From SXXZ01 sp041177965 (lineage in GTDB: Bacteria > Verrucomicrobiota > Verrucomicrobiia > Limisphaerales > UBA9464), in NCBI GenBank assembly GCA_041177965.1, contig JBEGWF010000189.1, positions 1 through 46,114 of the forward strand: 46,114 bases of DNA. The letters run 5' to 3'. The position numbers were made by a program, and so were the translations under genes. Each line of letters starts with the position of its first letter. Position 1 is the first letter of the stretch. The notes beneath the pieces were generated by a model. That model saw only the letters and a program-made list of their open reading frames with translations. It had not been told where the DNA came from and did no database searches. This document shows, one piece after another, positions 1-7,932 of the stretch.

Positions 1-1205
1 CCCAGTTTCTCCGCGGCCTGCATCACGTCCTTGTCTCCGCGTCCCGAGAGGTTCACCACGATCACGGAATCCTTGGGCAGGGTGGGGGCCCTTCGGATGG
101 CCCCGGCGACGGCGTGGGAGCTCTCCAGCGCGGGGATGATGCCCTCCAGCTTGGCCAGTCGTTGGAAGGCATCGAGGGCCTCCGTATCGGTGGCGTAGCC
201 GTATTCCACCCGGTTCCGGTCCTTCAACCAGGCGTGCTCGGGGCCCACGGCGGCGTAGTCGAGCCCGGCGCTCACGCTGTGGGTGAGCTGGATCTGGCCG
301 AATTCATCCTGGAGGATGTAGCTCCGTGTTCCCTGCAGCACCCCGAGGGATCCTCCCTGGAAGCGGGCGGCGTGCTTCTCGGGCAGGATGCCCTCGCCTC
401 CGGCCTCGACGCCCAGCATCTTCACGGAAGGATCGTTCAGGAAGGGGTAGAACAGGCCGATGGCGTTGGATCCGCCCCCCACGCAGGCGATCAGCAGGTC
501 CGGGAGGCGCTTCTCCCGCTCCAAGATCTGGGACCGTGCCTCGTCGCCGATGACCCGGTGGAAGTTGCGGACCATGACCGGATACGGATGCGCCCCGTAG
601 GCCGTTCCGAGGATGTAGTGCGTCGAACGCACATGGGTGACCCAGTCGCGCATCGCCTCGTTCACCGCCTCCTTCAGTGTCTGCTGACCGGCCTTCACGG
701 GAACCACCTCGGCCCCGAGCATCTTCATGCGGTAAACGTTGAGCTCCTGCCGCTTGCAGTCGACGGCACCCATGTAGATCACGCACTTCATGCCGAACAT
801 GGCCGACACGGTGGCCGTGGCCACGCCGTGCTGGCCGGCTCCGGTCTCGGCGATGATCCGGGTCTTGCCCATCCTCTTGGCCAGGAGCACCTGACCCATC
901 GCGTTGTTGATCTTGTGGGCTCCGGTGTGGAGCAGGTCCTCCCGCTTGAGGTAGATCTTCGCGCCGCCGAGCGATTCGGTGAGGCGCTCGGCGAAGTACA
1001 AGGGCGTCGGTCGTCCCACGAATTCCCGGAGGTAGTAGTCGAGCTCCTTCTGGAAGGCCGGGTCCTGCTGGGCGCGCCAGTACTCGTCCTCGAGCTGCTG
1101 GAGCGGGTGGACGAGGGTCTCGGGCACGTAGCGGCCCCCGAACGGCCCGAAATGGCCGGTCGTATCGGGCATGGCCGGTGAGGCGAAGTCGGTGGATGAG
1201 GTCAT
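1..1205 (-). CDS. trpB: Tryptophan synthase beta chain (partial at window edge)
   Basis: This PLP enzyme joins indole and serine to make tryptophan, as the beta half of the cytoplasmic TrpAB complex. About 401 residues are visible and the C-terminal end runs off the left edge. The N-terminal family signature GPFGGRYVPETL, the PLP-lysine segment REDLLHTGAHKINNA, the glycine-rich phosphate loop CVGGGSNAIG and the C-terminal NLSGRGDKD are all present. I chose the ATG at 1205; a second in-frame ATG at 1172 lies closer to the conserved start and may be the real one. It lies 44 bp after the prfC remnant in the same direction and could share its transcript. trpA would be expected beyond the left edge. 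Confidence 0.95.
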   Translation of the reverse strand, partial: MTSSTDFASPAMPDTTGHFGPFGGRYVPETLVHPLQQLEDEYWRAQQDPAFQKELDYYLREFVGRPTPLYFAERLTESLGGAKIYLKREDLLHTGAHKINNAMGQVLLAKRMGKTRIIAETGAGQHGVATATVSAMFGMKCVIYMGAVDCKRQELNVYRMKMLGAEVVPVKAGQQTLKEAVNEAMRDWVTHVRSTHYILGTAYGAHPYPVMVRNFHRVIGDEARSQILEREKRLPDLLIACVGGGSNAIGLFYPFLNDPSVKMLGVEAGGEGILPEKHAARFQGGSLGVLQGTRSYILQDEFGQIQLTHSVSAGLDYAAVGPEHAWLKDRNRVEYGYATDTEALDAFQRLAKLEGIIPALESSHAVAGAIRRAPTLPKDSVIVVNLSGRGDKDVMQAAEKL

Positions 1206-1249
1206 GGAAGGTCGTGGCAAAGGGATGAGCGATCGCGACGGGAAGGGAA

Positions 1250-2017
1250 TCACCGGTCGTGGCGACGGGCGGGCGCCAGCGAGGTCAGGGGCAGGTTCGG
1301 GTGGTTCTGGGCGAAGTATCCCAGCGACCATTCGCTCGGGAACAGGATCACCGGATTCGAATCCATGTCGAAGGCGAATCGGGCCCCGGTGGGCAGCGAG
1401 AGGGTGTCCAGAGTCTCGGCCGCGGTCCCCTCGGGCAACCATCGCACCGCGATGAACGGGGCGCTCTCGCGGCGGGTCTCGGCGTTGTATTCGGTCTCCA
1501 GGCGGTACTGCAGGACCTCGAACTGCAGCGGCCCGACGGCGGCCAGCAGTGGCACCCGGCTCGCGGTATCCTTCAGGTTGAAGGCCTGCGCCACGCCCTC
1601 CAGCAACAACTGGTCGAGCCCCTGGCGGAACTGCTTGAACTTCGCCGTGTTGGGATTGTGGAAATACTCGAAGACCTCGGGGGTGAACCGGGGGATCTCG
1701 TCGAAGCGGATCTTCGGATCGGTGCTGAGGGTGTCGCCGATGCCGAATCCGTCGTGACCCACGAGCCCGATGATGTCGCCCGGGTAGGCCTCATCCACCG
1801 TCTCCCGTTCATTGCCGAAGAGCTTGTGCGAGGAGCTCAAGCGCACCTTCCGACCCGACTGGACATGGAACACCGTCATGTCGCGCTCGAACTTGCCGCT
1901 CACGATGCGCACGAAGGCGATGCGGTCGCGATGCTTCGGATCCATGTTGGCCTGGATCTTGAAGATGAAGCCCGAGAATTCCGGATGCTCCGGGGCGATG
2001 AGACGACCGTCGTTCAC
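1250..2017 (-). pseudogene. prfC: Peptide chain release factor 3, C-terminal half only (GTPase domain missing)
   Basis: The 255 residues match domains II and III of RF3, the GTPase that recycles RF1/RF2 from the ribosome: FSGFIFKIQANMDPKHRDR, EAYPGDIIGL, GPLQFEVLQYRLETEYN. E. coli RF3 is about 529 residues, and similarity here begins close to the domain I/II boundary. The G1-G5 GTPase motifs are absent, and no RF3-like sequence lies upstream in any frame because mutY occupies that DNA. The only plausible start is a GTG at 2017, which overlaps the mutY stop (GTGA), so a short protein could be made by translational coupling. Without the GTPase domain it cannot be a normal RF3. I read it as a deletion or rearrangement remnant, though a translated domain II-III protein is possible. 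The reading frame itself is intact with no internal stop. Confidence 0.8.
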
Positions 2018-3213
2018 TGTCCCGGGAGAGTGGGCCCTGTGGGCGCGCCTGACAATTGCCGGCTTTCCGCAAGCCACGCGGGCAGCCTCCGCGCCAGCTT
2101 CCGATGGGCCGAGGTCAGGGGCAGGGATTCCATCTCGACCTCGGAGGCCCAGAGCCATGAACCGCGTCCGGCGGCCTCGGCCATCGCGGCCGGCGACGGC
2201 GACGCGTGGGCCAGTCGGACCCTCTGGACCATGCGGTAGCGGGTGATGTGATGGCGGAGGTCGGGCAGTGCCGACCAGGCATCGCGGGCGATTCCCAGCC
2301 GGTCGCCGAGGATCCGCTCGGGGGACTCGGATGCCGAGGTCTCCCAGTTGGGAAACTCCCAGAATCCGCGGTTCACCCCGGTATCCCCGCGAAGCGTGAG
2401 GAGGTGCCGCCCCTGGTGCACGAGGATCGCCGTGGCGAAGAAGCGGGGGGTGATGGCGACCCGCGGCGCCAGCTCCGGATACCGTTCCGGGCATCCGCGA
2501 CGCCGCGCCTCGCAGGCGTCGGACACCGGGCACCGGGCGCAGTCGGGTCGTGCCCCGGGCGTGCACACGGTGGCCCCCAGTTCCATCAGCGACTGGTTCA
2601 GCCTCGAGCAGCGCCGATCGCCGAGGGCATGGGTCGAATGGGCCGTGCGGACCAGGGTGGATGCCCATTCCCAGAGGCTGCGGTTCGAGGCGCCCTTCCG
2701 CGGATCCCCTTCGAGAGCGGCCAGACGCGTCAGCACGCGCATGACATTGCCGTCGAGGATCGGCTCGGGCCGATCCATCGCGATGGAGGCGATCGCGCCG
2801 GCGGTGTACGGACCGATGCCGGGCAGGGCCAGCAGCGCGGACGACTCGTGCGGAAAGGCGCCGCCATGCTCGTCGACGATGCAACGCGCCGCGCGCTGCA
2901 GATTCCGGGCACGGGAATAGTAGCCCAGACCCTCCCACAGCTTGAGCACCACTTCCGGCGGTGCATCGGCCAGTTCATGGACGCCGGGCAGTCGCGCCAT
3001 CCAGCGTGTCCAGTAGGGGATGACCGTCTGCACCTGGGTCTGCTGGAGCATGATCTCGGAGACCCAGATCGCGTACGGATCCCGGGTCCTGCGCCAGGGA
3101 AGGTCGCGGGCGTTGCGGTCGAACCACCCGATCAACCGCTCCACGATCGCGTCGGGGTCGATGCCCCCTGTTCCGCCGGTGCTTCCGGCCCCGTCCATCC
3201 GGCGCGCGCCCAT
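2014..3213 (-). CDS. mutY: A/G-specific adenine DNA glycosylase MutY
   Basis: It removes adenine mispaired with 8-oxoguanine in base-excision repair. The roughly 399 residues show the catalytic-Glu helix MLQQTQVQTVIPYW, the helix-hairpin-helix LPGIGPYTAGA, the catalytic Asp in PILDGNVMRV, a four-cysteine iron-sulfur loop (CTPGARPDCARCPVSDAC) and a C-terminal Nudix-like 8-oxoG reader with FWEFPNWE and HHITRYRM. The first cysteine spacing is seven residues, against six in E. coli MutY. The ATG at 3213 is my choice; 3198 is possible, and earlier in-frame starts would run into rnhC. It is divergent from rnhC, with about 80 bp between the starts. Its stop overlaps the GTG of the prfC remnant, and its last residues may be altered by that junction. 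Confidence 0.95.
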   Translation of the reverse strand: MGARRMDGAGSTGGTGGIDPDAIVERLIGWFDRNARDLPWRRTRDPYAIWVSEIMLQQTQVQTVIPYWTRWMARLPGVHELADAPPEVVLKLWEGLGYYSRARNLQRAARCIVDEHGGAFPHESSALLALPGIGPYTAGAIASIAMDRPEPILDGNVMRVLTRLAALEGDPRKGASNRSLWEWASTLVRTAHSTHALGDRRCSRLNQSLMELGATVCTPGARPDCARCPVSDACEARRRGCPERYPELAPRVAITPRFFATAILVHQGRHLLTLRGDTGVNRGFWEFPNWETSASESPERILGDRLGIARDAWSALPDLRHHITRYRMVQRVRLAHASPSPAAMAEAAGRGSWLWASEVEMESLPLTSAHRKLARRLPAWLAESRQLSGAPTGPTLPGQ

Positions 3214-3293
3214 GCTGGGCAGGTTGTCATGGCCACGGGGCCGCCGCCAGTTCCGACTCGACATCCCCGCCGGACCGTGGCCCACGGTGGCGC

Positions 3294-4301
3294 GTGACCT
3301 GCCACACGGCGACATTGGATCCGGATCAGGCGGCCCGGCTCGAGGAGCACCTCCGGGGTGGGGGCTATCAACTCCGGGAGGTGCCCCATGCCCGCGTCTG
3401 CGGCCTGAAGAAGGACCTCAACGTGACCCTCTACCTCAGCGGCAAGCTCGTCGCCCAGGGGAAGGGGACCCGAGATTTCGTCGAGTTCGTGCTCGAGCCC
3501 GAGATCCTCGGTCGTGCCGCCATCGGCTACGAGGCGGTGCTGGATCCCGCACTGCTGGACCCGCGCATCGGCGTGGACGAGTCCGGCAAGGGCGATTTCT
3601 TCGGGCCGCTCTGCGTCGCGGCGGTGTACGTCAACGCCTCCGTCATCGGGGCCTGGAAGGAGGCGGGTGTCCGCGATTCCAAGACCGTCGGCAGCGACGC
3701 GTCGATCGCCCGTCTCGATGGTCTGATCCGTGGCACGCCGGGATGCCAGGTGAGCGTGATCGCCATCGGCAACGAGGCCTACAACCGGCTCCATGCGCGC
3801 CATGGGTCGGTCAACACCGTGCTGGCCTGGGGACATGCCCGGGCCATCGAGAACCTGCTGGAACGGGGACGTTTGCTGGACCCGGCTCCGGTGCGGGCCG
3901 TGAGCGATCAGTTCGCCTCGAGCAAGTCGACCGTCGAGCGCGCCCTCCTGACCCTCGGCAAGGACCTGCCGTTGGTGCAGCGCCACCGTGCCGAGGAGGA
4001 TCTCGCCGTGGCCGCGGCCTCCATCGTGGCCCGCAACGAATGCCTCGTGCGCATGAAGCGCCTGGAAAGGGAGGTCGGGATGCCGCTGCCGCGCGGTGCC
4101 TCGTCCGCGGTCGAGGCGGCGGCCCGCGCCCTGGTCGCCAAGCACGGTCCAGAGATCCTCCCGAAGGTCTCCAAGATGCATTTTCGCACCCGCTATCGGG
4201 TGCTGGGCGAGCCCGAGCCGCCGCCGAATCCCTGGAAACAGCGTCCCGGGCGGCCGTCGGGACCCGCATCGGAATCGGAAGGAGGGAGCAGCCCCGAATA
4301 A
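3294..4301 (+). CDS. rnhC: Ribonuclease HIII
   Basis: It cleaves the RNA strand of RNA-DNA hybrids. The 335-residue protein has an N-terminal substrate-binding region (about residues 1-85, with KKDLNVTLYLSGKL) and a C-terminal RNase H fold. The acidic active-site stretch is GVDESGKGDFFGPL, with VRDSKTVG, a conserved acidic pair in HRAEEDLAVAAASIVAR and DQFASSK nearby. The DESGKGDFFGPL form separates HIII from HII. The start is GTG at 3294. The tail after about residue 305 is a disordered Pro/Gly/Ser stretch. It sits directly upstream of the ribosomal run, where rpsJ-rplC-rplD-rplW would be expected. Confidence 0.94.
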   Translation: MTCHTATLDPDQAARLEEHLRGGGYQLREVPHARVCGLKKDLNVTLYLSGKLVAQGKGTRDFVEFVLEPEILGRAAIGYEAVLDPALLDPRIGVDESGKGDFFGPLCVAAVYVNASVIGAWKEAGVRDSKTVGSDASIARLDGLIRGTPGCQVSVIAIGNEAYNRLHARHGSVNTVLAWGHARAIENLLERGRLLDPAPVRAVSDQFASSKSTVERALLTLGKDLPLVQRHRAEEDLAVAAASIVARNECLVRMKRLEREVGMPLPRGASSAVEAAARALVAKHGPEILPKVSKMHFRTRYRVLGEPEPPPNPWKQRPGRPSGPASESEGGSSPE

Positions 4302-4309
4302 CAGGGACC

Positions 4310-4334
4310 CGCCGGCGCGGTTTCGGCGCGTTTT
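4310..4334 (+). terminator. Weak candidate intrinsic terminator after rnhC
   Basis: A 5-bp G+C stem CGCCG (4310-4314) / CGGCG (4324-4328) with a 9-nt loop is followed after two bases by TTTT. The stem is short, so full termination is doubtful. Confidence 0.3.
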
Positions 4335-4463
4335 ATCCGGGTGGAACAGAGCCCGTGTACGCCAAATCACCGGGGTTCCTCGGGTGATGACGCAAAAGAC
4401 AGCGGATCAATGCGGAGAGAGAAGAGGGCCGTTTTACGGAGGTTTTCATGGCCCGAGGGTTCG

Positions 4464-4492
4464 TTTTGAAAAAACTTTCAGAAAAGTATTGA
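4464..4492 (+). promoter_or_regulatory. Candidate sigma70-type promoter for the ribosomal run
   Basis: In the A+T-rich leader, TTGAAA at 4466-4471 (or TTTTGA at 4464) lies 15-17 bp before TATTGA at 4487-4492. The match to consensus is only partial. Position and base composition are the main support. Confidence 0.22.
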
Positions 4493-4643
4493 AGGTCACC
4501 CCGAAAACCATAGGCTTTGCGCTCCGTTTCTCACTTCCCGGTGAAAAACGAAATTGCCTCGCCGAAAACCGAGTCGCACGACGCGACAGGGAGTGATGGC
4601 GGGACACACGAGGGCTCGCGTCCCGTGCAACCGATATTTTGCA

Positions 4644-5492
4644 GTGAAAACGTTTAGACCGCTTACGCCGTCCACACGGTATCTGACCGTGCAGGACTAT
4701 TCGGACATCACGAAAGTGGGTCCGGAGAAGTCCTTGGTTTACACCAGGAAGAAGACAGGGGGCCGCAACAACTACGGCCGGGTGACCGTCCGTGCCCGGG
4801 GTGGTGGCCACAAGCAGAAGGTCCGCACCGTGGACTTCCGCCGGAACAAGATCGGCATCGAGGCGAAGGTCATCGCCGTCGAGTACGATCCGATCCGCAG
4901 CGCCCGTCTGGCCCTCCTCGAGTACGCCGACAAGGAGCGCCGCTACATCGTCTGCCCCGATGGTCTCACCGTGGGCGCCACGGTCATGAGCGGGCCGACG
5001 GCTCCTCCGAGCGTTGGCAATGCGCTCCCGCTCTCGAAGATCCCCGTCGGTATCGCGATCCACAACATCGAGATCATCCCCGGCAAGGGTGGCCAGCTGG
5101 TCCGTTCGGCCGGCTCCTCCGCGACGCTGATGTCCCGTGATGCCGGTTACGCCCAGCTGCGGTTGCCCTCCGGTGAAATCCGCAAGTTCCACGAGGACTG
5201 CATGGTCACCGTCGGATCGGTCGGCAACGCACAATTCGAGAACGTCGTCCTCGGCAAGGCGGGTCGTGCGATCCACCGTGGCATCCGTCCGCTCACCCGC
5301 GGTATGGCCCGCAACCCGGTCGATCACCCCAATGGTGGTGGTCAGGGCAAGTCCAAGGGTGGTGGCGGTCGCCAGCACCTCGCATCCCCCTGGGGTGTGC
5401 TCTCGAAGGGTTACCGCACCCGCAAGAAGTTCAAACTCTCCAACCGGTTCATCGTGGTCCGTCGCGACGGCCGCCCCATGAAGCAAAAGTAA
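4644..5492 (+). CDS. rplB: 50S ribosomal protein L2
   Basis: A primary 23S rRNA-binding protein next to the peptidyl-transferase centre. With the GTG at 4644 it has 282 residues (E. coli 273). GRNNYGRVTVRARGGGHK, LPLSKIPVGIAIHNIE and the C-terminal VDHPNGGGQGK to SPWGV region identify it. The start is uncertain: homologues begin near KTFRPLTP, which fits GTG 4644, but an ATG at 4596 has a purine-rich AGGGAG only 2 nt upstream and would add 16 residues. In E. coli this gene follows rpsJ-rplC-rplD-rplW; here it is the first gene of the run. The usual HPHGGG is HPNGGG. Confidence 0.95.
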   Translation: MKTFRPLTPSTRYLTVQDYSDITKVGPEKSLVYTRKKTGGRNNYGRVTVRARGGGHKQKVRTVDFRRNKIGIEAKVIAVEYDPIRSARLALLEYADKERRYIVCPDGLTVGATVMSGPTAPPSVGNALPLSKIPVGIAIHNIEIIPGKGGQLVRSAGSSATLMSRDAGYAQLRLPSGEIRKFHEDCMVTVGSVGNAQFENVVLGKAGRAIHRGIRPLTRGMARNPVDHPNGGGQGKSKGGGGRQHLASPWGVLSKGYRTRKKFKLSNRFIVVRRDGRPMKQK

Positions 5493-5499
5493 GCTGCAT

Positions 5500-5781
5500 A
5501 TGGCACGTTCCCTCAAAAAAGGTCCGTTCATCGACGGTCATCTCCTCTCGAAGGTCGAGAAGGCCCAGGCTGCGAAGTCGAAGTCTCCGATCAAGACCTG
5601 GTCCCGCCGTTCCACCATCACCCCCGAGTTCGTGGGCCTCACGGTCAGCGTGCACAACGGCAGGGCTTTCAGCCCGGTCTTCGTGACCGAGAACATGGTG
5701 GGTCACAAGCTCGGCGAGTTCGCCTTCACCCGCACCTTCAAGAAGCACGGCGCCCACACCGCCAAGGCCGAAGCCAAGTAG
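5500..5781 (+). CDS. rpsS: 30S ribosomal protein S19
   Basis: It binds the 16S rRNA head together with S13. The 93 residues are family length (E. coli 92) and start with the typical MARSLKKGPFIDGHLL. The middle SRRSTITPEFVGLTVSVHNG and the GHKLGEFAFTRTF segment are conserved. It starts 7 bp after rplB. An Ala/Lys tail (HTAKAEAK) ends the protein, and a 74-bp low-complexity spacer separates it from rplV. Confidence 0.97.
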   Translation: MARSLKKGPFIDGHLLSKVEKAQAAKSKSPIKTWSRRSTITPEFVGLTVSVHNGRAFSPVFVTENMVGHKLGEFAFTRTFKKHGAHTAKAEAK

Positions 5782-5855
5782 TCCAGGCTCAGCAAACCCA
5801 GGCCAAAAAAACTCAGGCCCCGCAGAACCGGGCCAACCAACAACGAACCGAAGCC

Positions 5856-6191
5856 ATGGAAGTCCAGGCCATACTCAAGAATTTCAGGATGTCACCGCAG
5901 AAGGTCCGGGAGGTCGTCCGACAGGTCCAGGGCCTGCGGGCGGTCGATGCCCTCGCGGTGCTCAAGGTTGTGCCGCGCAAGTCCGCCCGGGCGGTCGCCA
6001 AGACCCTCGCGTCGGCCATCGCCAACGCCGAGAACAACCACGGTCTGAAGGCCGACTCGCTCGTCGTGCACCGCGCGTATGCGCAGACGGCCGGCAGCAT
6101 CAAGCGCTTCATCCCCAAGGCCCGCGGCTCCGCCGGACCGATCCTGAAGCGGAGCAGCCACATCAAGATCATTCTCACCGACAACCAATAA
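5856..6191 (+). CDS. rplV: 50S ribosomal protein L22
   Basis: It lines the nascent-peptide exit tunnel with its long beta-hairpin. The 111 residues match family length. FRMSPQKVREVVRQVQG at the N-terminus and the hairpin tail GSIKRFIPKARGSAGPILKR are the family marks. No clear Shine-Dalgarno sequence precedes the ATG at 5856. The upstream spacer is open in the L22 frame and encodes a Gln/Ala/Lys-rich stretch, but it has no start codon, so I keep 5856. The stop is one base before the rpsC ATG. Confidence 0.97.
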   Translation: MEVQAILKNFRMSPQKVREVVRQVQGLRAVDALAVLKVVPRKSARAVAKTLASAIANAENNHGLKADSLVVHRAYAQTAGSIKRFIPKARGSAGPILKRSSHIKIILTDNQ

Positions 6192-6192
6192 C

Positions 6193-6891
6193 ATGGGCCA
6201 GAAAACCAATCCCATCGGTCTGCGGGTTCCCGTCAACCGCGAGTGGCGCTCGAAGTGGTACGCCAACAAGAAGGACTTCGGCGGCCTGCTCGTCGAGGAC
6301 ATCGCCATCCGCACCGCTCTGAAGAAGAAGCTCGGATCCGCTGCGATTCCGAAGATCCACATCGAGCGTGCCGCCAACCGGTGCCGCGTGACCATCTTCA
6401 CGGCCCGTCCGGGCGTGGTGATCGGCCGCAAGGGGTCCGAAATCGACAAACTCAAGGAGGAGCTCTCCAAGTTGACCGGCAAGGACGTCTACGTCGACAT
6501 CCAGGAGGTCAAGAACGAGAAGGCCGACGCCCAGTTGGTCGCCGAGAACATCGCCGTCCAGCTCGAGCGCCGCATCGGTTTCCGCCGGGCCATGAAGAAG
6601 GCCGTGCAGGAGGCCCGCCAGATGGAGGGCGTCGAGGGCATCAAGATCCGCTGCGCTGGCCGCTTGGGCGGCGCCGAGATCGCACGCGTCGAGATGTACC
6701 ACGAGGGACGGGTGCCGCTGCACACGCTCCGTGCCAACATCGATTACGGTTTCGCCGAAGCCAGCACCATGTACGGCAAGTTGGGCGTCAAGTGCTGGAT
6801 CTGCAAAGGCGAGATGAAGAAGACAGACACCCGCAAACCCGAGAACCGCAGGGTCGATGAATCCCGTTCCGAGGCAGTCCTCGGCAAGTGA
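6193..6891 (+). CDS. rpsC: 30S ribosomal protein S3
   Basis: It is part of the mRNA entry helicase site of the 30S subunit. The 232 residues (E. coli 233) start MGQKTNPIGLRV. A KH domain lies around residues 40-110 with VIGRKGSEIDKLKEEL, and the C-terminal domain carries CAGRLGGAEIARVE and TMYGKLGVKCWI. The start is 1 bp after the rplV stop, so the two are likely translationally coupled. The C-terminal tail is short and charged; a near copy of its last 14 bases recurs just downstream at 6906-6919. Confidence 0.97.
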   Translation: MGQKTNPIGLRVPVNREWRSKWYANKKDFGGLLVEDIAIRTALKKKLGSAAIPKIHIERAANRCRVTIFTARPGVVIGRKGSEIDKLKEELSKLTGKDVYVDIQEVKNEKADAQLVAENIAVQLERRIGFRRAMKKAVQEARQMEGVEGIKIRCAGRLGGAEIARVEMYHEGRVPLHTLRANIDYGFAEASTMYGKLGVKCWICKGEMKKTDTRKPENRRVDESRSEAVLGK

Positions 6892-6943
6892 TGATCGGCA
6901 ACCATTCCTCGGCGAGTAACAACCAATTTCCAGGAGACCGCAT

Positions 6944-7363
6944 ATGGCATTGATGCCGGCAAGGGTAAAATATCGCAAGATGCAGCGCGGAAGCCGCACA
7001 GGTCTGGCTTCCCGCGGCAACACCGTGGCTTTCGGCGAGTATGGACTCCAGTCGCTCGAGCGCTGCTGGATGGATACCAAGCAGATCGAGGCGGCCCGTG
7101 TGGCGATCACCCGCTACATGAAGCGTCGTGGCAAGGTCTGGATCCGCATCTTCCCCGACAAGTCATTCACCAAGAAGCCTCTCGAGGTCCGAATGGGCAC
7201 CGGCAAGGGCGGTGTGGAGTCGTGGGTGGCGGTCATCCGACCGGCCAGCGTGCTCTTCGAGGTCGACGGCGTGCCCGAGGCGATTGCCCGGGAAGCCATG
7301 CGGCTGGCCTCCACCAAGCTGCCGATTTCGACCAAGTTCATTTCACGTCACAAGATGGGTTGA
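6944..7363 (+). CDS. rplP: 50S ribosomal protein L16
   Basis: It organises the A-site region of 23S rRNA. The 139 residues (E. coli 136) open with MALMPARVKYRKMQRG and contain GNTVAFGEYGLQSL, the basic IRIFPDKSFTKKP and MGTGKGGVESWVAV, all family hallmarks. A good Shine-Dalgarno sequence (AGGAG, about 6932) lies upstream of the ATG at 6944 after a 52-bp spacer. It is followed closely by rpmC. Confidence 0.97.
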   Translation: MALMPARVKYRKMQRGSRTGLASRGNTVAFGEYGLQSLERCWMDTKQIEAARVAITRYMKRRGKVWIRIFPDKSFTKKPLEVRMGTGKGGVESWVAVIRPASVLFEVDGVPEAIAREAMRLASTKLPISTKFISRHKMG

Positions 7364-7372
7364 GGGACGACC

Positions 7373-7567
7373 ATGGCCAATTCCAATTTCAAAGACATGA
7401 CGGCCGCCGAGATCGGCGCCAAGTGCCGCGAGTTGCGGCAGGAGCTGTTCAACCTCCGCCTCCAGCAGGCCACTGCCCGCTTGGAGAAGCCGCATCGGAT
7501 CCGCGACATCCGTCGCGAGGTCGCGCGGGGTGAGACCCAGCTGTCCAAGCTCTCGGCGAAAGCCTGA
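7373..7567 (+). CDS. rpmC: 50S ribosomal protein L29
   Basis: A small protein at the tunnel exit that helps dock trigger factor and SRP. The 64 residues (E. coli 63) form two helices: MTAAEIGAKCRELRQELFNL, then RLEKPHRIRDIRREVAR. It starts 9 bp after rplP and keeps the standard rplP-rpmC-rpsQ order. Confidence 0.96.
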   Translation: MANSNFKDMTAAEIGAKCRELRQELFNLRLQQATARLEKPHRIRDIRREVARGETQLSKLSAKA

Positions 7568-7614
7568 ACCGTTTCAAAGCAATTCTGACCCATTTCGAGG
7601 AAATCCCGACCCGT

Positions 7615-7932
7615 ATGTCACAGACATCCACAGAACGCGGACACCGGAAGGAGCGCATCGGCGAGGTCGTCTCCAACAAGATGGAGAAGACCATCGTCGT
7701 GAAGGTGGAGCGCCGCTACCGCCATCCGCAGTACCGCAAGGTGGTGACGAGCTTCAAGAAGCTGTACGCCCACGATGAGACCAAGCGGGCCCAGGTGGGT
7801 GACCTGGTCCGCATCCAGGAGACCCGCCCGCTCTCGAAGCTCAAGGCTTGGCGGCTCGTCGATGTCCTGAACCCCGATGGTTCGATTAAACCCGATGGGT
7901 CGGTCAAATCCGACGGCTCGGTCAAGAACTAA
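7615..7932 (+). CDS. rpsQ: 30S ribosomal protein S17 with a repeat tail
   Basis: It binds 16S rRNA early in 30S assembly. The 105 residues exceed E. coli S17 (84). The OB-fold core is normal: RIGEVVSNKMEKTIVVKVER, then HDETKRAQVGDLVRIQETRPLS. After the core (about residue 86) come three tandem copies of a six-residue unit of the form PDGS(I/V)K, encoded by 18-bp repeats, ending in Asn. The tail looks like recent repeat growth and is not part of the conserved fold. Confidence 0.96.
   Translation: MSQTSTERGHRKERIGEVVSNKMEKTIVVKVERRYRHPQYRKVVTSFKKLYAHDETKRAQVGDLVRIQETRPLSKLKAWRLVDVLNPDGSIKPDGSVKSDGSVKN

Larger units (their letters stand above)
4302..4643 (+). other. Leader region of the ribosomal run
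   Basis: About 340 bp between rnhC and rplB without a convincing gene. It is clearly more A+T-rich than its surroundings between about 4455 and 4570. It presumably carries the promoter and leader of the ribosomal operon. I could not recognise a known r-protein autoregulatory structure in it. Confidence 0.5.

Noticed and set aside
1250..2938. A single 562-residue protein that would join an unknown N-terminus to RF3 domains II-III
   Set aside because: The N-terminal 307 codons are mutY read in another frame; they show no RF3 or other domain.
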